A stretch of 64,000 bases of DNA from Ferruginibacter sp050611725. Lineage in GTDB: Bacteria; Bacteroidota; Bacteroidia; Chitinophagales; Chitinophagaceae. Where the stretch lies: NCBI RefSeq assembly GCF_050611725.1, contig NZ_JBODJB010000001.1, positions 3,145,520 through 3,209,519 on the forward strand, given 5' to 3'. Both the position numbers and the translations under genes were made by a program. Shown in pieces: positions 1-8,148 of this stretch. Each line of letters begins with the position of its first letter. The stretch's first letter is position 1. The notes beneath the pieces were generated by a model. That model made no database searches. It was not told the DNA's origin and saw only the letters and a list, made by a program, of their open reading frames with translations.

Positions 1-34
1 ATTTGATGATTGCACCATCCAATCAGCAATTCAA

Positions 35-217
35 TTATTTAATTTCTTTGTGTACAGTTACTTTCTTAAGAATAGGGTTGTATTTTTTCAACTCTAGTCT
101 TTCAGGAGTATTTTTTTTGTTCTTTTTAGTGATGTAACGACTAGTACCTGCCTGGCCGCTAGCTTTGTGCTCTGTGCACTCTAAAATCACCTGAACTCTG
201 TTGCCTTTCTTTGCCAT
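35..217 (-). CDS. rpmG: 50S ribosomal protein L33
   Basis: Small basic protein of 60 residues with the L33 pattern: N-terminal MAKKGNRVQVILECTEH, a central SRYITKKNKKNTPERLELKKYNP stretch split around residue 27-50, and a basic tail. L33 sits in the large ribosomal subunit near the E site. Only one cysteine is visible, so this is the zinc-free (C-) form. It lies 21 nt downstream of rpmB on the same strand, the usual rpmB-rpmG order in Bacteroidota. The 34 bases beyond its stop show no clear next gene before the window edge. Confidence 0.97.
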   Translation of the reverse strand: MAKKGNRVQVILECTEHKASGQAGTSRYITKKNKKNTPERLELKKYNPILKKVTVHKEIK

Positions 218-238
218 TTTATCTTAATTGTAAGATTA

Positions 239-475
239 TTAAATTTTTTCGCCGGCAGCTCTCAATTGTTTTACAACAGAAAGTAAACCGTTTTTATTGA
301 TAGTGCGGATAGCTTCTGACGAAACTTTCAACGTTACCCATTTGTCTTCTTCAGCCAAGAAATATCTTTTCGTCTGCAAATTTGGTAAAAATCTACGTTT
401 TGTCTTGATATTTGAATGCGATACTTTGTTACCTGTAATTGGCTTCTTACCTGTAACCTGACATACTCTAGCCAT
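239..475 (-). CDS. rpmB: 50S ribosomal protein L28
   Basis: 78-residue protein beginning MARVCQVTGKKPITGNKVSH, the typical L28 N-terminus (CxVTGKxPxxGNxVSHSN), followed by TKRRFLPNLQ and a C-terminal helix ending RAAGEKI. Structural protein of the 50S subunit. First gene of the rpmB-rpmG operon. A TAnnTTTG promoter box lies about 20 nt upstream of the ATG (see 490-503). Only Cys5 is present, so no zinc ribbon is expected. Confidence 0.97.
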   Translation of the reverse strand: MARVCQVTGKKPITGNKVSHSNIKTKRRFLPNLQTKRYFLAEEDKWVTLKVSSEAIRTINKNGLLSVVKQLRAAGEKI

Positions 476-489
476 TGTACTAATTTTTT

Positions 490-503
490 GGACGGCAAAG
501 GTA
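490..503 (-). promoter_or_regulatory. rpmB-rpmG promoter, -7 box and start region
   Basis: Read on the minus strand this is TACCTTTGCCGTCC: a perfect TAnnTTTG Bacteroidota -7 box followed by a pyrimidine-rich start region. The same 14 bases occur upstream of rplU (about 12674-12687). The -7 assignment follows the known Bacteroidota sigma-ABfr consensus; the transcription start is inferred. Confidence 0.75.
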
Positions 504-571
504 GGGAAAATATTTAAGAATTTTTAATTAAGAATTAAGAATTTTCGACTTTTGGGGAAAATTATTCTTAC

Positions 572-1453
572 TTAAGCCTTTTTTTTGCGATGAGAGCTGA
601 TAACCAAGGCTGTTTGTAAAGCTACGGCAATAATTATTAGTGCAACGCCTAAGTAAAATTGAGTGTGTAAAGCTTTGTTTTCCTTGAAGAAAATAAAACC
701 CAAAATAATACCATAAACAGGTTCTAAATTGTAAGCCAGATTAGAGGTAAAAGGTGATATTTTTTTCAATGCATTTAGCTGTAAATCAAAGCATAATACG
801 GTACATAACAAGGCCAATACGATCAACCACCACCAATCAGCTAGCGTTGGTAAAAAATAGGTTGCAGGAAAAAAATATAGGTATACCGGAATTAAAATAC
901 TCAATACAATCAACCCTCCGATCATTTCGTAAAGGGTAAGAATGGAGGGTGTAAACCGATTGATCAGTTTTTTATTGAAAATGGGGAAAAGTGAGCTGCC
1001 TAAAGCGGCAAAAATTCCAAAAATGATCCCCAATTTATACTGAGGATGAAAATCGAATATAATATAGATACCTATAATTGCTAAAAGCCCTAAGATGATC
1101 TCCACTGGTTTGATCCTTCTTTTAAAAATAATAGGCTCTAAAAAAGCTGTGAAAAAACCCGAAGCAGCCAAACAAACAACAGCCACCGAAACATTGGCAT
1201 ATTTTACACTACCGTAAAATGTTACCCAATGGAATGCAATGATACCTCCAACTCCGAAAACTTGCAACATATCCTGCATAGAAAGTCTTACCAATTGTTT
1301 TCGTATAAATAAGATTACAACCAGCGCAAGCACCGTAAGCAATAATCTGTACCATACTAAAAGCCCTTCGTTCAATCCAATTAACTTTCCGAGTATTGCC
1401 GTAAACCCAGCTAAGAAAACCGCAATGTGTAATTGTGTGAAGGCTTTTTTCAT
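572..1453 (-). CDS. EamA/DMT-family permease
   Basis: 293-residue integral membrane protein with about ten hydrophobic segments in two halves, as in the EamA (drug/metabolite transporter) family. The first half has the family-like GIIAFHWVTFYGSVKYANVS (residues about 90-109); the second repeat begins near FGIFAALGSSLFPIFNKKLI. The C-terminus is basic (SSHRKKKA), as expected for a cytoplasmic tail. The substrate cannot be read from sequence; family members export amino acids, metabolites or drugs, and RhaT/RarD-type members import. Monocistronic, with a -7 box almost touching the start codon. Its 3' end is 96 nt from rpmB, transcribed the same way. Confidence 0.88.
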   Translation of the reverse strand: MKKAFTQLHIAVFLAGFTAILGKLIGLNEGLLVWYRLLLTVLALVVILFIRKQLVRLSMQDMLQVFGVGGIIAFHWVTFYGSVKYANVSVAVVCLAASGFFTAFLEPIIFKRRIKPVEIILGLLAIIGIYIIFDFHPQYKLGIIFGIFAALGSSLFPIFNKKLINRFTPSILTLYEMIGGLIVLSILIPVYLYFFPATYFLPTLADWWWLIVLALLCTVLCFDLQLNALKKISPFTSNLAYNLEPVYGIILGFIFFKENKALHTQFYLGVALIIIAVALQTALVISSHRKKKA

Positions 1454-1458
1454 TGGGG

Positions 1459-1466
1459 CAAAGATA
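1459..1466 (-). promoter_or_regulatory. -7 box abutting the DMT permease start
   Basis: TATCTTTG on the minus strand ends only five bases before the ATG at 1453, which implies a leaderless or nearly leaderless mRNA. No convincing -33 TTG is visible. Confidence 0.6.
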
Positions 1467-1535
1467 GTAAGCAGTTAGAAGTTGAGTGTTGGGAGAATAA
1501 TAACTTATATAATCTTTGATAATTTCTCGAATTGA

Positions 1536-1622
1536 AAGCTAACATCCAATTTCCAACCTCAAACAAACTCCTTCCAAAAAAAAACATAAATAACCACAAA
1601 CTATGAACCGCAAACTATAAAC
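1536..1622. repeat. Degenerate A/C-rich intergenic repeat patch
   Basis: Between the DMT permease and the DUF2723 gene lies a patch of short near-repeats (CCAATTTCCAACCTCAAAC, then CACAAACTATGAACCGCAAAC and AAACTATAAAC). Similar purine/pyrimidine-biased micro-repeats are common between genes in this phylum. No ORF or RNA gene is apparent. Confidence 0.5.
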
Positions 1623-1626
1623 TAAT

Positions 1627-1634
1627 TATATTTG
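1627..1634 (+). promoter_or_regulatory. -7 box of the DUF2723 gene
   Basis: TATATTTG, matching TAnnTTTG, 22 bases before the ATG at 1657. No clear -33 element. Confidence 0.6.
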
Positions 1635-1656
1635 CCTCCTCATAATCAACTTCTAT

Positions 1657-4600
1657 ATGAATTATAAACGTATTAACAACATTACCGGATGGATCGTGTG
1701 TTTCATTGCATGTGCAGTATATCTTATGACAATGGAGGCTACCGGTAGTCTTTGGGATTGTGGCGAATTTGCCAGCAGTGCTTATAAATTGCAAACGCCG
1801 CATCCACCGGGGGCACCTCTTTTTGTTTTGATTGCCCGTTTATTTATGATACCGTTCTCTCACAATGCAGCATTAGGTGCTAACACAATGAGTGCTTTAG
1901 CAAGTGGCTTCACTATTTTATTTTTATTCTGGAGCATTACCCACTTTGCAAAAAAGATCGTTCAAAAAAGCGGAGAAGAATTAACCGGAGAAAAAACTTT
2001 CGGCATCATGGCTGCCGGTGTTGTTGGTGCGTTAGCATATACATTCAGCGATTCGTTCTGGTACAGTGCAGTTGAAAGTGAGGTATATGCATTGTCATCT
2101 TTCTTTACTGCTATTGTATTCTGGGCTATTCTTAAATGGGAGAACGCTGTTACAGAAGAACAAAAAGCCGGTATTAATGGTCACTTTACAAGTGCCGACA
2201 GATGGCTTATTCTGATATTTTATTTTATGGGATTATCAATTGGTGTGCATTTATTGAACTTGTTGACGATTCCTGCAATTGTAATGATCTATTATTTCAA
2301 ACGTTATAAAGTAACCAACTGGGGAACCTTTTGGGCTTTTGTAATTGGATGTGTGATCACCGGTGTGGTTCAAAAAGCCGTTATTCAATGGACTATTAAA
2401 GGTGCCGGTAACTTTGATGTACTGTTTGTAAATGATTTTGGTCTGCCTTTTTTCAGCGGCTTTGCTTTTTTCTTTGTTTTATTGGCTGTACTTATCTTTT
2501 GGGGAATACGTGTTGCTAAAAAGAAAAACTGGAATTTCTTACGTCTTGGTCTTTGGATATTCACCTTCATGCTATTAGGATACTCTACTTATTTTACAAC
2601 ACTAATTCGTAGCAATGCAGATACTTCAATTGATATGTTCAATGTAGATAATCCGGTGAGCTTAGTTGGCTATTTAGCTCGTGAACAATATGGCGAAACG
2701 CCTGTTTTATTCGGACAGGATTTTACTGCTGAGCCTATTGATTCGGAAACAGAAGAAACCTACATAAAAGGAAAAGATAAATACGAAAAAAATGGCAGGA
2801 AGATCAATTATGTTTATGCTGATGAAGACCAACATTTCTTCCCTCGTATGTGGGATGCAAGCAATGATCAAGGCCGCCATGCTGACTTCTACGCAAGTTT
2901 TGCAGAAATAACAAAAAATGATAAAGGCGAATGGGACAGAAAACCTACCATGGGAGACAATATCAACTTCTTCATGCAATACCAAGTTGGTTGGATGTAT
3001 ATGCGTTACTTCATGTGGAACTTTGCAGGTAAACAAAATGATATACAAGGAACCAACCCGGGTAATCGTCGTGATGGTAACTGGAAATTTGTAGATCAAA
3101 AAGCTTTACCCGACACCTTAAAACATAATAAAGCAAACAATACACTTTTTGCCCTACCGCTTATTCTTGGCATATTGGGCCTTGTATTTCAATTTTCAAA
3201 AGATAGAAGAGATGCATTGGTAACAGGTTTGTTATTTTTCTTTACCGGCTTTGCCATTGTAGTTTATTTGAACATGCCGGGCAATCAACCTCGTGAAAGA
3301 GATTATGCGTTTGTAGGATCGTTCTATGCGTTTGCTATATGGATCGGCTTGGGTGTTTTATTTGTAAAAGACCAGCTTTCAAAACTGATCAGCAAACCAT
3401 TGGCAGGATATGCCGCTGCTGCTGTTTGTACTTTAGCTGTTCCATTGTTGATGGCTTCTCAGGAATGGGACGATCATGACCGCAGCAATAAAACTTTAGC
3501 AAGAGATCTGGCTATTAACTATTTAGAAAGTTGTGATAAAAATGCCATCGTAATCTCGTATGGCGATAATGATACTTATCCACTTTGGTATGCACAAGAA
3601 GTAGAAGGTATTAGAAGAGATGTGAGAGTGATCAATTCAAGTTTACTTGGAACAGATTGGTACATTAATCAATTAAGATATAAAGTAAATGACAGCGACC
3701 CTATCGATGTTATATGGACCAAAGAACAGATTGAAGGTCCAAAGAGAGATGCGATCATCAGCTATCCGATTGCAGGCGTAGATCCAAATCAGTATATGGA
3801 TCTTTATACGATGATGAAAGACTATGCAGGTAGCGAAGATCCGTTAAGGCAAGTTCCGGCTAGAGGTGGTGGAATGTTGAGTGTTTATCCTACTAAAAAA
3901 GTGATCATACCGGTAGATGTTGATCTTGTAAGAAGAAACGGAACAGTAAATGCAGATGATAGTGTACTGACCGAAATTCGTTTTGAAATTCCTAAAGAAA
4001 AAGATCAATTGAATAAGGGTGAAACAGCGATCCTAAATATCATTGCTGCCAATAAATGGAAACGCCCTATTTACTTTACAAGTAACGGAGCAGGCTTAGG
4101 ATTTGACAATTATTTACGTAGCGATGGGTTGACAAGCCGTTTAGTACCGGTTGTTAACACCGGCGTAAACAGAGATTGGGTGTACGATAAAATGATGAAC
4201 AAATTTGTTTTTGGTAATTGTAATAAACCCGGTGTTTATTATGATGAAGAAAACCGTCGTCACTTAAATTCAATCCGTTTGGCATTTGCTGAAGCTGCGT
4301 CTAATTTAGCAGATAACGGCAGAAAAGAAGAAGCTAAAAAATTATTGCACAGATGTGATTCAAACATGTTGCAGGAAAACTTCCCTTATGGAATGGTTTC
4401 CCGTAATCAACTGCATGATTATTTTTCTATTCAATTCATGGAAGCAGCTTATAAAGCAGGAGATTTCACATTAGCAAATAAGGTTTTTGAAAGCTTGAAA
4501 AAAGATCTTCAACAACAAATAACTTATTACAGCAACCTTAGTGATGGTGCACAGGAAGCATTAGCTGATGATGCAAAACAAGCCGATCGATTCCTTAAGG

Positions 4601-4728
4601 GTATAGAACAAATGAAACAGCAATATACCAACCCTCAACCACCTGTAGAACAGGCAACACCTGGTAAATCAACCGGCACAGGCACAGCTCCTGCAAAAGT
4701 AGCAGATACACCAAAAAAGAAAAGCTAA
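1657..4728 (+). CDS. DUF2723 (TMEM260-type) membrane GT-C protein
   Basis: 1023-residue protein with about ten transmembrane helices in its first 600 residues and a large soluble C-terminal half (about 610-1023). The N-terminus carries the DUF2723 signature: GSLWDCGEFASSAYKLQ then HPPGAP (residues about 31-55), followed by ESEVYALSSFF. The acidic DCGE in the first periplasmic loop fits the catalytic position of GT-C glycosyltransferases. Human TMEM260, which shares this domain, is a protein O-mannosyltransferase, so glycosylation of exported proteins is a reasonable inference, not shown here. The soluble part has an Asn/Asp-rich region and a helical repeat-like stretch near 870-960. The tail is Pro/Thr/Lys rich. 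Followed by a strong terminator. Confidence 0.88.
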   Translation: MNYKRINNITGWIVCFIACAVYLMTMEATGSLWDCGEFASSAYKLQTPHPPGAPLFVLIARLFMIPFSHNAALGANTMSALASGFTILFLFWSITHFAKKIVQKSGEELTGEKTFGIMAAGVVGALAYTFSDSFWYSAVESEVYALSSFFTAIVFWAILKWENAVTEEQKAGINGHFTSADRWLILIFYFMGLSIGVHLLNLLTIPAIVMIYYFKRYKVTNWGTFWAFVIGCVITGVVQKAVIQWTIKGAGNFDVLFVNDFGLPFFSGFAFFFVLLAVLIFWGIRVAKKKNWNFLRLGLWIFTFMLLGYSTYFTTLIRSNADTSIDMFNVDNPVSLVGYLAREQYGETPVLFGQDFTAEPIDSETEETYIKGKDKYEKNGRKINYVYADEDQHFFPRMWDASNDQGRHADFYASFAEITKNDKGEWDRKPTMGDNINFFMQYQVGWMYMRYFMWNFAGKQNDIQGTNPGNRRDGNWKFVDQKALPDTLKHNKANNTLFALPLILGILGLVFQFSKDRRDALVTGLLFFFTGFAIVVYLNMPGNQPRERDYAFVGSFYAFAIWIGLGVLFVKDQLSKLISKPLAGYAAAAVCTLAVPLLMASQEWDDHDRSNKTLARDLAINYLESCDKNAIVISYGDNDTYPLWYAQEVEGIRRDVRVINSSLLGTDWYINQLRYKVNDSDPIDVIWTKEQIEGPKRDAIISYPIAGVDPNQYMDLYTMMKDYAGSEDPLRQVPARGGGMLSVYPTKKVIIPVDVDLVRRNGTVNADDSVLTEIRFEIPKEKDQLNKGETAILNIIAANKWKRPIYFTSNGAGLGFDNYLRSDGLTSRLVPVVNTGVNRDWVYDKMMNKFVFGNCNKPGVYYDEENRRHLNSIRLAFAEAASNLADNGRKEEAKKLLHRCDSNMLQENFPYGMVSRNQLHDYFSIQFMEAAYKAGDFTLANKVFESLKKDLQQQITYYSNLSDGAQEALADDAKQADRFLKGIEQMKQQYTNPQPPVEQATPGKSTGTGTAPAKVADTPKKKS

Positions 4729-4749
4729 TAAAACAACTTCATAAATAAA

Positions 4750-4779
4750 AAAACCTTCCGAAATACGGAAGGTTTTTTT
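4750..4779 (+). terminator. Rho-independent terminator after the DUF2723 gene
   Basis: AACCTTCCG / CGGAAGGTT stem with AAATA loop followed by a run of seven T. Confidence 0.9.
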
Positions 4780-4859
4780 ATTTAACAACCGAACCAATCG
4801 ATGAGCTTAAATGTTTCGTAAATTGTGGGGAGGCAAAGAATATCGAAAAGTGAAAAACT

Positions 4860-5957
4860 ATGAAAGGATATAACTTCTCAAAATATGATCCCAACCAAGA
4901 TGGCAAAAGCAGTTTTGAAAAATTGCTCGACATCTTCATGCAATTACTCACCTATACAAATGGCGATGTAAGTGAAGCAATGCAGTGGATGAATGAATTG
5001 GATAAAGAATATAATCTTACCAATGATGATTATGGCATGGGAGACTTTTTTGAAGATCTGAAAGACAAAGGATACATTGATGAAAATAAACAAAACGGAG
5101 AGATAAAAATTACTCCAAAAACAGAACAAGGTATCCGTAAAAAAAGTCTGGAAGAAATTTTCGGTAAACTAAAGAAAACAAAACAAGGCAACCACAATAC
5201 ATTCAAACCTGGCGGCGGTGATGAGATCAATCCCGAAACAAGACCCTTCCAATTTGGAGATACACTCGAACAAATTGATTTCACCGCTTCCATTCGTAAT
5301 GCACAAATCAATCATGGTGCAGAAAGTTTTCGTTTGCAGGAAGATGATCTTGAAATCAGAGAATCGGATTTTAAATCGCAGACATCAACAGTATTGATGA
5401 TCGATATTTCTCACTCAATGATCTTATATGGCGAAGATAGAATTACCCCTGCAAAAAAAGTAGCCATGGCATTGAGTGAACTAATACAAACCAAATATCC
5501 AAAAGACACACTGGATATAGTTGTATTTGGTAATGATGCATGGACCATTGAAGTAAAGGACCTACCCTATTTACAAGTTGGTCCGTACCATACCAATACA
5601 GTAGCAGGATTGGAATTAGCTATGGATATTTTACGCAGAAGAAGAAACCCTAACAAACAGATCTTTATGATCACCGATGGTAAGCCTACCTGCTTAAAAG
5701 TTGGTGGAAAATATTATAAAAACAGTTTTGGTGTAGATAGAAAAATATTGAACCGCTGCATGAGTTTGGCTACACAATGTAAAAAATTAAAAATACCGAT
5801 CACAACTTTTATGATCGCTTCAGATCCTTACTTGCAAAGGTTTGTACAGGAATTTACAGAAACGAATAATGGCAAGGCCTTCTTTGCTTCGCTTGATAAA
5901 TTAGGAGCGTTTATATTTAAAGATTTTGAAAGCGGAAAAAGAAAAACAGTATATTAA
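4860..5957 (+). CDS. VWA-domain protein (Mg-chelatase ChlD-like)
   Basis: 365 residues. The C-terminal half is a von Willebrand A domain with the MIDAS motif DISHSM (DxSxS, about residue 182) and a later ITDGKP. The N-terminal half is acidic and helical with no recognised domain. It is followed after 12 nt by an AAA ATPase, the standard VWA + MoxR/ChlI pairing in which the ATPase and the metal-ion-dependent VWA protein form a chelatase- or chaperone-like complex. No signal peptide, so cytoplasmic. Client or metal unknown. The start is the ATG at 4860, preceded by an A-rich leader. Confidence 0.88.
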   Translation: MKGYNFSKYDPNQDGKSSFEKLLDIFMQLLTYTNGDVSEAMQWMNELDKEYNLTNDDYGMGDFFEDLKDKGYIDENKQNGEIKITPKTEQGIRKKSLEEIFGKLKKTKQGNHNTFKPGGGDEINPETRPFQFGDTLEQIDFTASIRNAQINHGAESFRLQEDDLEIRESDFKSQTSTVLMIDISHSMILYGEDRITPAKKVAMALSELIQTKYPKDTLDIVVFGNDAWTIEVKDLPYLQVGPYHTNTVAGLELAMDILRRRRNPNKQIFMITDGKPTCLKVGGKYYKNSFGVDRKILNRCMSLATQCKKLKIPITTFMIASDPYLQRFVQEFTETNNGKAFFASLDKLGAFIFKDFESGKRKTVY

Positions 5958-5969
5958 AAAATAAAAAAG

Positions 5970-7496
5970 ATGAGCAGACCAACAATTAAAACATTTGGCG
6001 AATTAAAGAAGAGCGGCTACGTTTCTAAAAGCATCAAAGATGAAATACGTGAAAATCTAATTGTAAAAATTAAAGCTAAGGAAAATCCGTTTCCCGGTAT
6101 ATTGGGCTACGAAGATTCTGTAATTCCCGATACAGAGAGAGCCTTGTTATCCCGGCACAATATTTTGTTCTTAGGCTTACGAGGTCAGGCCAAAACAAGA
6201 ATGGCCAGACAAATGATCGAATTATTAGACGAATACATACCAATTGTTGCCGGTAGTGAGATCAATGACGACCCTATGCAGCCAACATCTAAATACGCAA
6301 TCGATTTGATAGACCTGCAAGGAGACGAAACACCGATTGAATGGCTTCACAGGAGCCAACGATATGGAGAGAAATTAGCTACACCTGATGTAAGTGTGGC
6401 AGACCTTATCGGCGATATTGACCCCATTAAAGCAGCTAATTTAAAATTAAGTTTTGCAGATGAAAGAGTGCTGCATTACGGTATCATCCCAAGAAGCAAT
6501 CGAAGCATATTTGTGATCAATGAATTGCCTGATCTTCAGGCAAGGATACAAGTTTCCTTATTCAATATTCTGGAAGAAGGCGATTTGCAGATACGTGGTT
6601 TCAAACTTCGTTTACCATTAGACGTTATGTTTGTATTTACTGCAAACCCGGAAGATTATACCAACCGTGGGAGCATTGTTACGCCACTGAAAGACAGAAT
6701 TGAAAGTCAGATATTAACACATTATCCTAAATCGATTGAAACATCATTAAGCATTACTGAACAAGAGGCCAACATTAATGAAGCTCAATCCCAAAAAATA
6801 AAAATAAGCGACTTAGTAAAACGTTTGATTGAGCAGGTTGCTTTTGAAGCCAGAGGCAGCGAATTGGTTGACAAGAAAAGTGGCGTAAGTGCAAGATTGA
6901 CGATTGCTGCATACGAAAATGCAGTGAGTGCTGCAGAACGCAGAGCATTTATGAACAATGAAAAAGAAACGCAAGTGTGGATCAGCGACCTGATCGGTAT
7001 CATTCCTTCTATCACAGGAAAAATAGAATTAGTGTATGAAGGAGAACAGGAAGGTCCTTATCAGGTTGCATTTAATTTATTAGAAAGAGCCATTCGCACT
7101 CAATTCGGCGAGTATTTCCCTAACCCTGATGCACTAAAAAAGAAAAACAGAAAAGAGAAAACAGAAACAGAAAATCCTTACCGATCGATCACCCGGTGGT
7201 TTGACGGCGGCAACCATCTGAATACGCTTTTTGACACCAAAGACGCAGACAAAATTCAATTGCTTTATAAGGTAGATGGGTTACATTCTCTGGTAAAAAA
7301 ATATTTTAAAGGTGCGAATGAAAAAGAAACTGCCTTATTAATGGAATTTGTTTTACATGGACTTGCAGCACACTCATTGATCAGTAAAAAAGTGTTGGAT
7401 GGAAGAATAGAATTCAAAGATCTGATGGGCAGTATGTTCAATTTAGGTTCACAAGAATTTAGCGAAGATGATTTTAATGAAAGTGATTTCAACTAA
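5970..7496 (+). CDS. AAA+ ATPase, Mg-chelatase ChlI/MoxR-like
   Basis: 508 residues. The AAA+ core shows Walker A GLRGQAKT (about residue 70), a Walker-B-like IFVINELPDLQ (about 178), and sensor-1 region VMFVFTANPEDYTNRG. The Asp normally preceding Glu in Walker B is Asn here; from memory this INELPDL form is typical of this ChlI-like subfamily. The C-terminal part is a helical lid plus an extended acidic tail (FSEDDFNESDFN). It forms a two-gene operon with the upstream VWA protein. Likely acts as a remodelling ATPase on an unknown client; its annotation as a sigma-54 regulator elsewhere would be misleading because there is no GAFTGA loop or DNA-binding domain. Confidence 0.88.
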   Translation: MSRPTIKTFGELKKSGYVSKSIKDEIRENLIVKIKAKENPFPGILGYEDSVIPDTERALLSRHNILFLGLRGQAKTRMARQMIELLDEYIPIVAGSEINDDPMQPTSKYAIDLIDLQGDETPIEWLHRSQRYGEKLATPDVSVADLIGDIDPIKAANLKLSFADERVLHYGIIPRSNRSIFVINELPDLQARIQVSLFNILEEGDLQIRGFKLRLPLDVMFVFTANPEDYTNRGSIVTPLKDRIESQILTHYPKSIETSLSITEQEANINEAQSQKIKISDLVKRLIEQVAFEARGSELVDKKSGVSARLTIAAYENAVSAAERRAFMNNEKETQVWISDLIGIIPSITGKIELVYEGEQEGPYQVAFNLLERAIRTQFGEYFPNPDALKKKNRKEKTETENPYRSITRWFDGGNHLNTLFDTKDADKIQLLYKVDGLHSLVKKYFKGANEKETALLMEFVLHGLAAHSLISKKVLDGRIEFKDLMGSMFNLGSQEFSEDDFNESDFN

Positions 7497-7500
7497 TAAA

Positions 7501-7531
7501 AAAGCCGCAGTTATTTACTGCGGCTTTTTAC
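7501..7531. terminator. Bidirectional terminator
   Basis: AAGCCGCAG / CTGCGGCTT stem with a seven-base loop and A/T tracts on both sides. It lies between the convergent AAA ATPase and outer-membrane protein genes. Confidence 0.9.
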
Positions 7532-7546
7532 TAATGTATGATCTGA

Positions 7547-8095
7547 TTAGAATTTATACCCGAAAGAAACACCTCCATATATCGGCCAGAAAAATCCTTT
7601 ACCAAATAACGGATTAAGTGTTGCTCTGAAAAAGAAACCACCATCCTGCGGCTGCATACGATAACCAAAGTTCAGGTGCCCGAAACTTGTTGAAAATTTA
7701 TCGGTACTGCTACCTGATCCATTATCATAAGTATCTTTTGTACTCACAACTGTCATACCACCGCCAATTTCAAAATAACGTTTACCTTCACTATCATTAC
7801 CGCCAAACATATAATTTATACCGATCGGGATAAAAATAGCAGTTGACCTGTTACCGGCTTCACCAAGACTAAAACCACCAATACCCACACGGCCACCAAT
7901 ACCTTTTTCAGATTTTGTAAACCGCATATCATAGTTCAAAGACGCAAAGCCCGGTCCACCTAATTCGAAATAAGCAACTTTTGCAGGGCTTTCTACTTCT
8001 TCTGCTTTTTTATGTCTTGGTCTTTCTACTTTTTCATCCTGAGCGTTTGCACTTATTGCCGATAAAAGTAAAAGTGCTGAAAATATTTTCTTCAT
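7547..8095 (-). CDS. Small outer-membrane beta-barrel protein
   Basis: 182 residues from the ATG at 8095. The frame is open upstream to 8128, but the MKKIFSALLLLSAISANAQ signal peptide begins at 8095 and a -7 box lies just before. After the signal comes a basic linker (EKVERPRHKKAEEVE), then alternating hydrophobic strands ending in FWPIYGGVSFGYKF, a terminal aromatic typical of an eight-stranded barrel. GIGGRVGIGG and FEIGGGMTVVS fit barrel strands. No specific family recognised. Located in the outer membrane by inference. Confidence 0.75.
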   Translation of the reverse strand: MKKIFSALLLLSAISANAQDEKVERPRHKKAEEVESPAKVAYFELGGPGFASLNYDMRFTKSEKGIGGRVGIGGFSLGEAGNRSTAIFIPIGINYMFGGNDSEGKRYFEIGGGMTVVSTKDTYDNGSGSSTDKFSTSFGHLNFGYRMQPQDGGFFFRATLNPLFGKGFFWPIYGGVSFGYKF

Positions 8096-8115
8096 GTTAA
8101 GTTTTTTAGTGGTGA

Positions 8116-8144
8116 CAAATATAAACAAGATATTGTTGTGTCAA
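8116..8144 (-). promoter_or_regulatory. Promoter of the small outer-membrane protein
   Basis: On the minus strand TTG (8144-8142), an 18-bp spacer, then TATATTTG (8123-8116), matching the Bacteroidota -33/-7 pair. The ATG follows 20 nt later at 8095. Confidence 0.65.
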
Positions 8145-8148
8145 AATT

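Noticed and set aside
7547..8128. Longer reading of the small outer-membrane protein starting at 8128
   Set aside because: The promoter box lies inside the extra stretch and the signal peptide starts at 8095.
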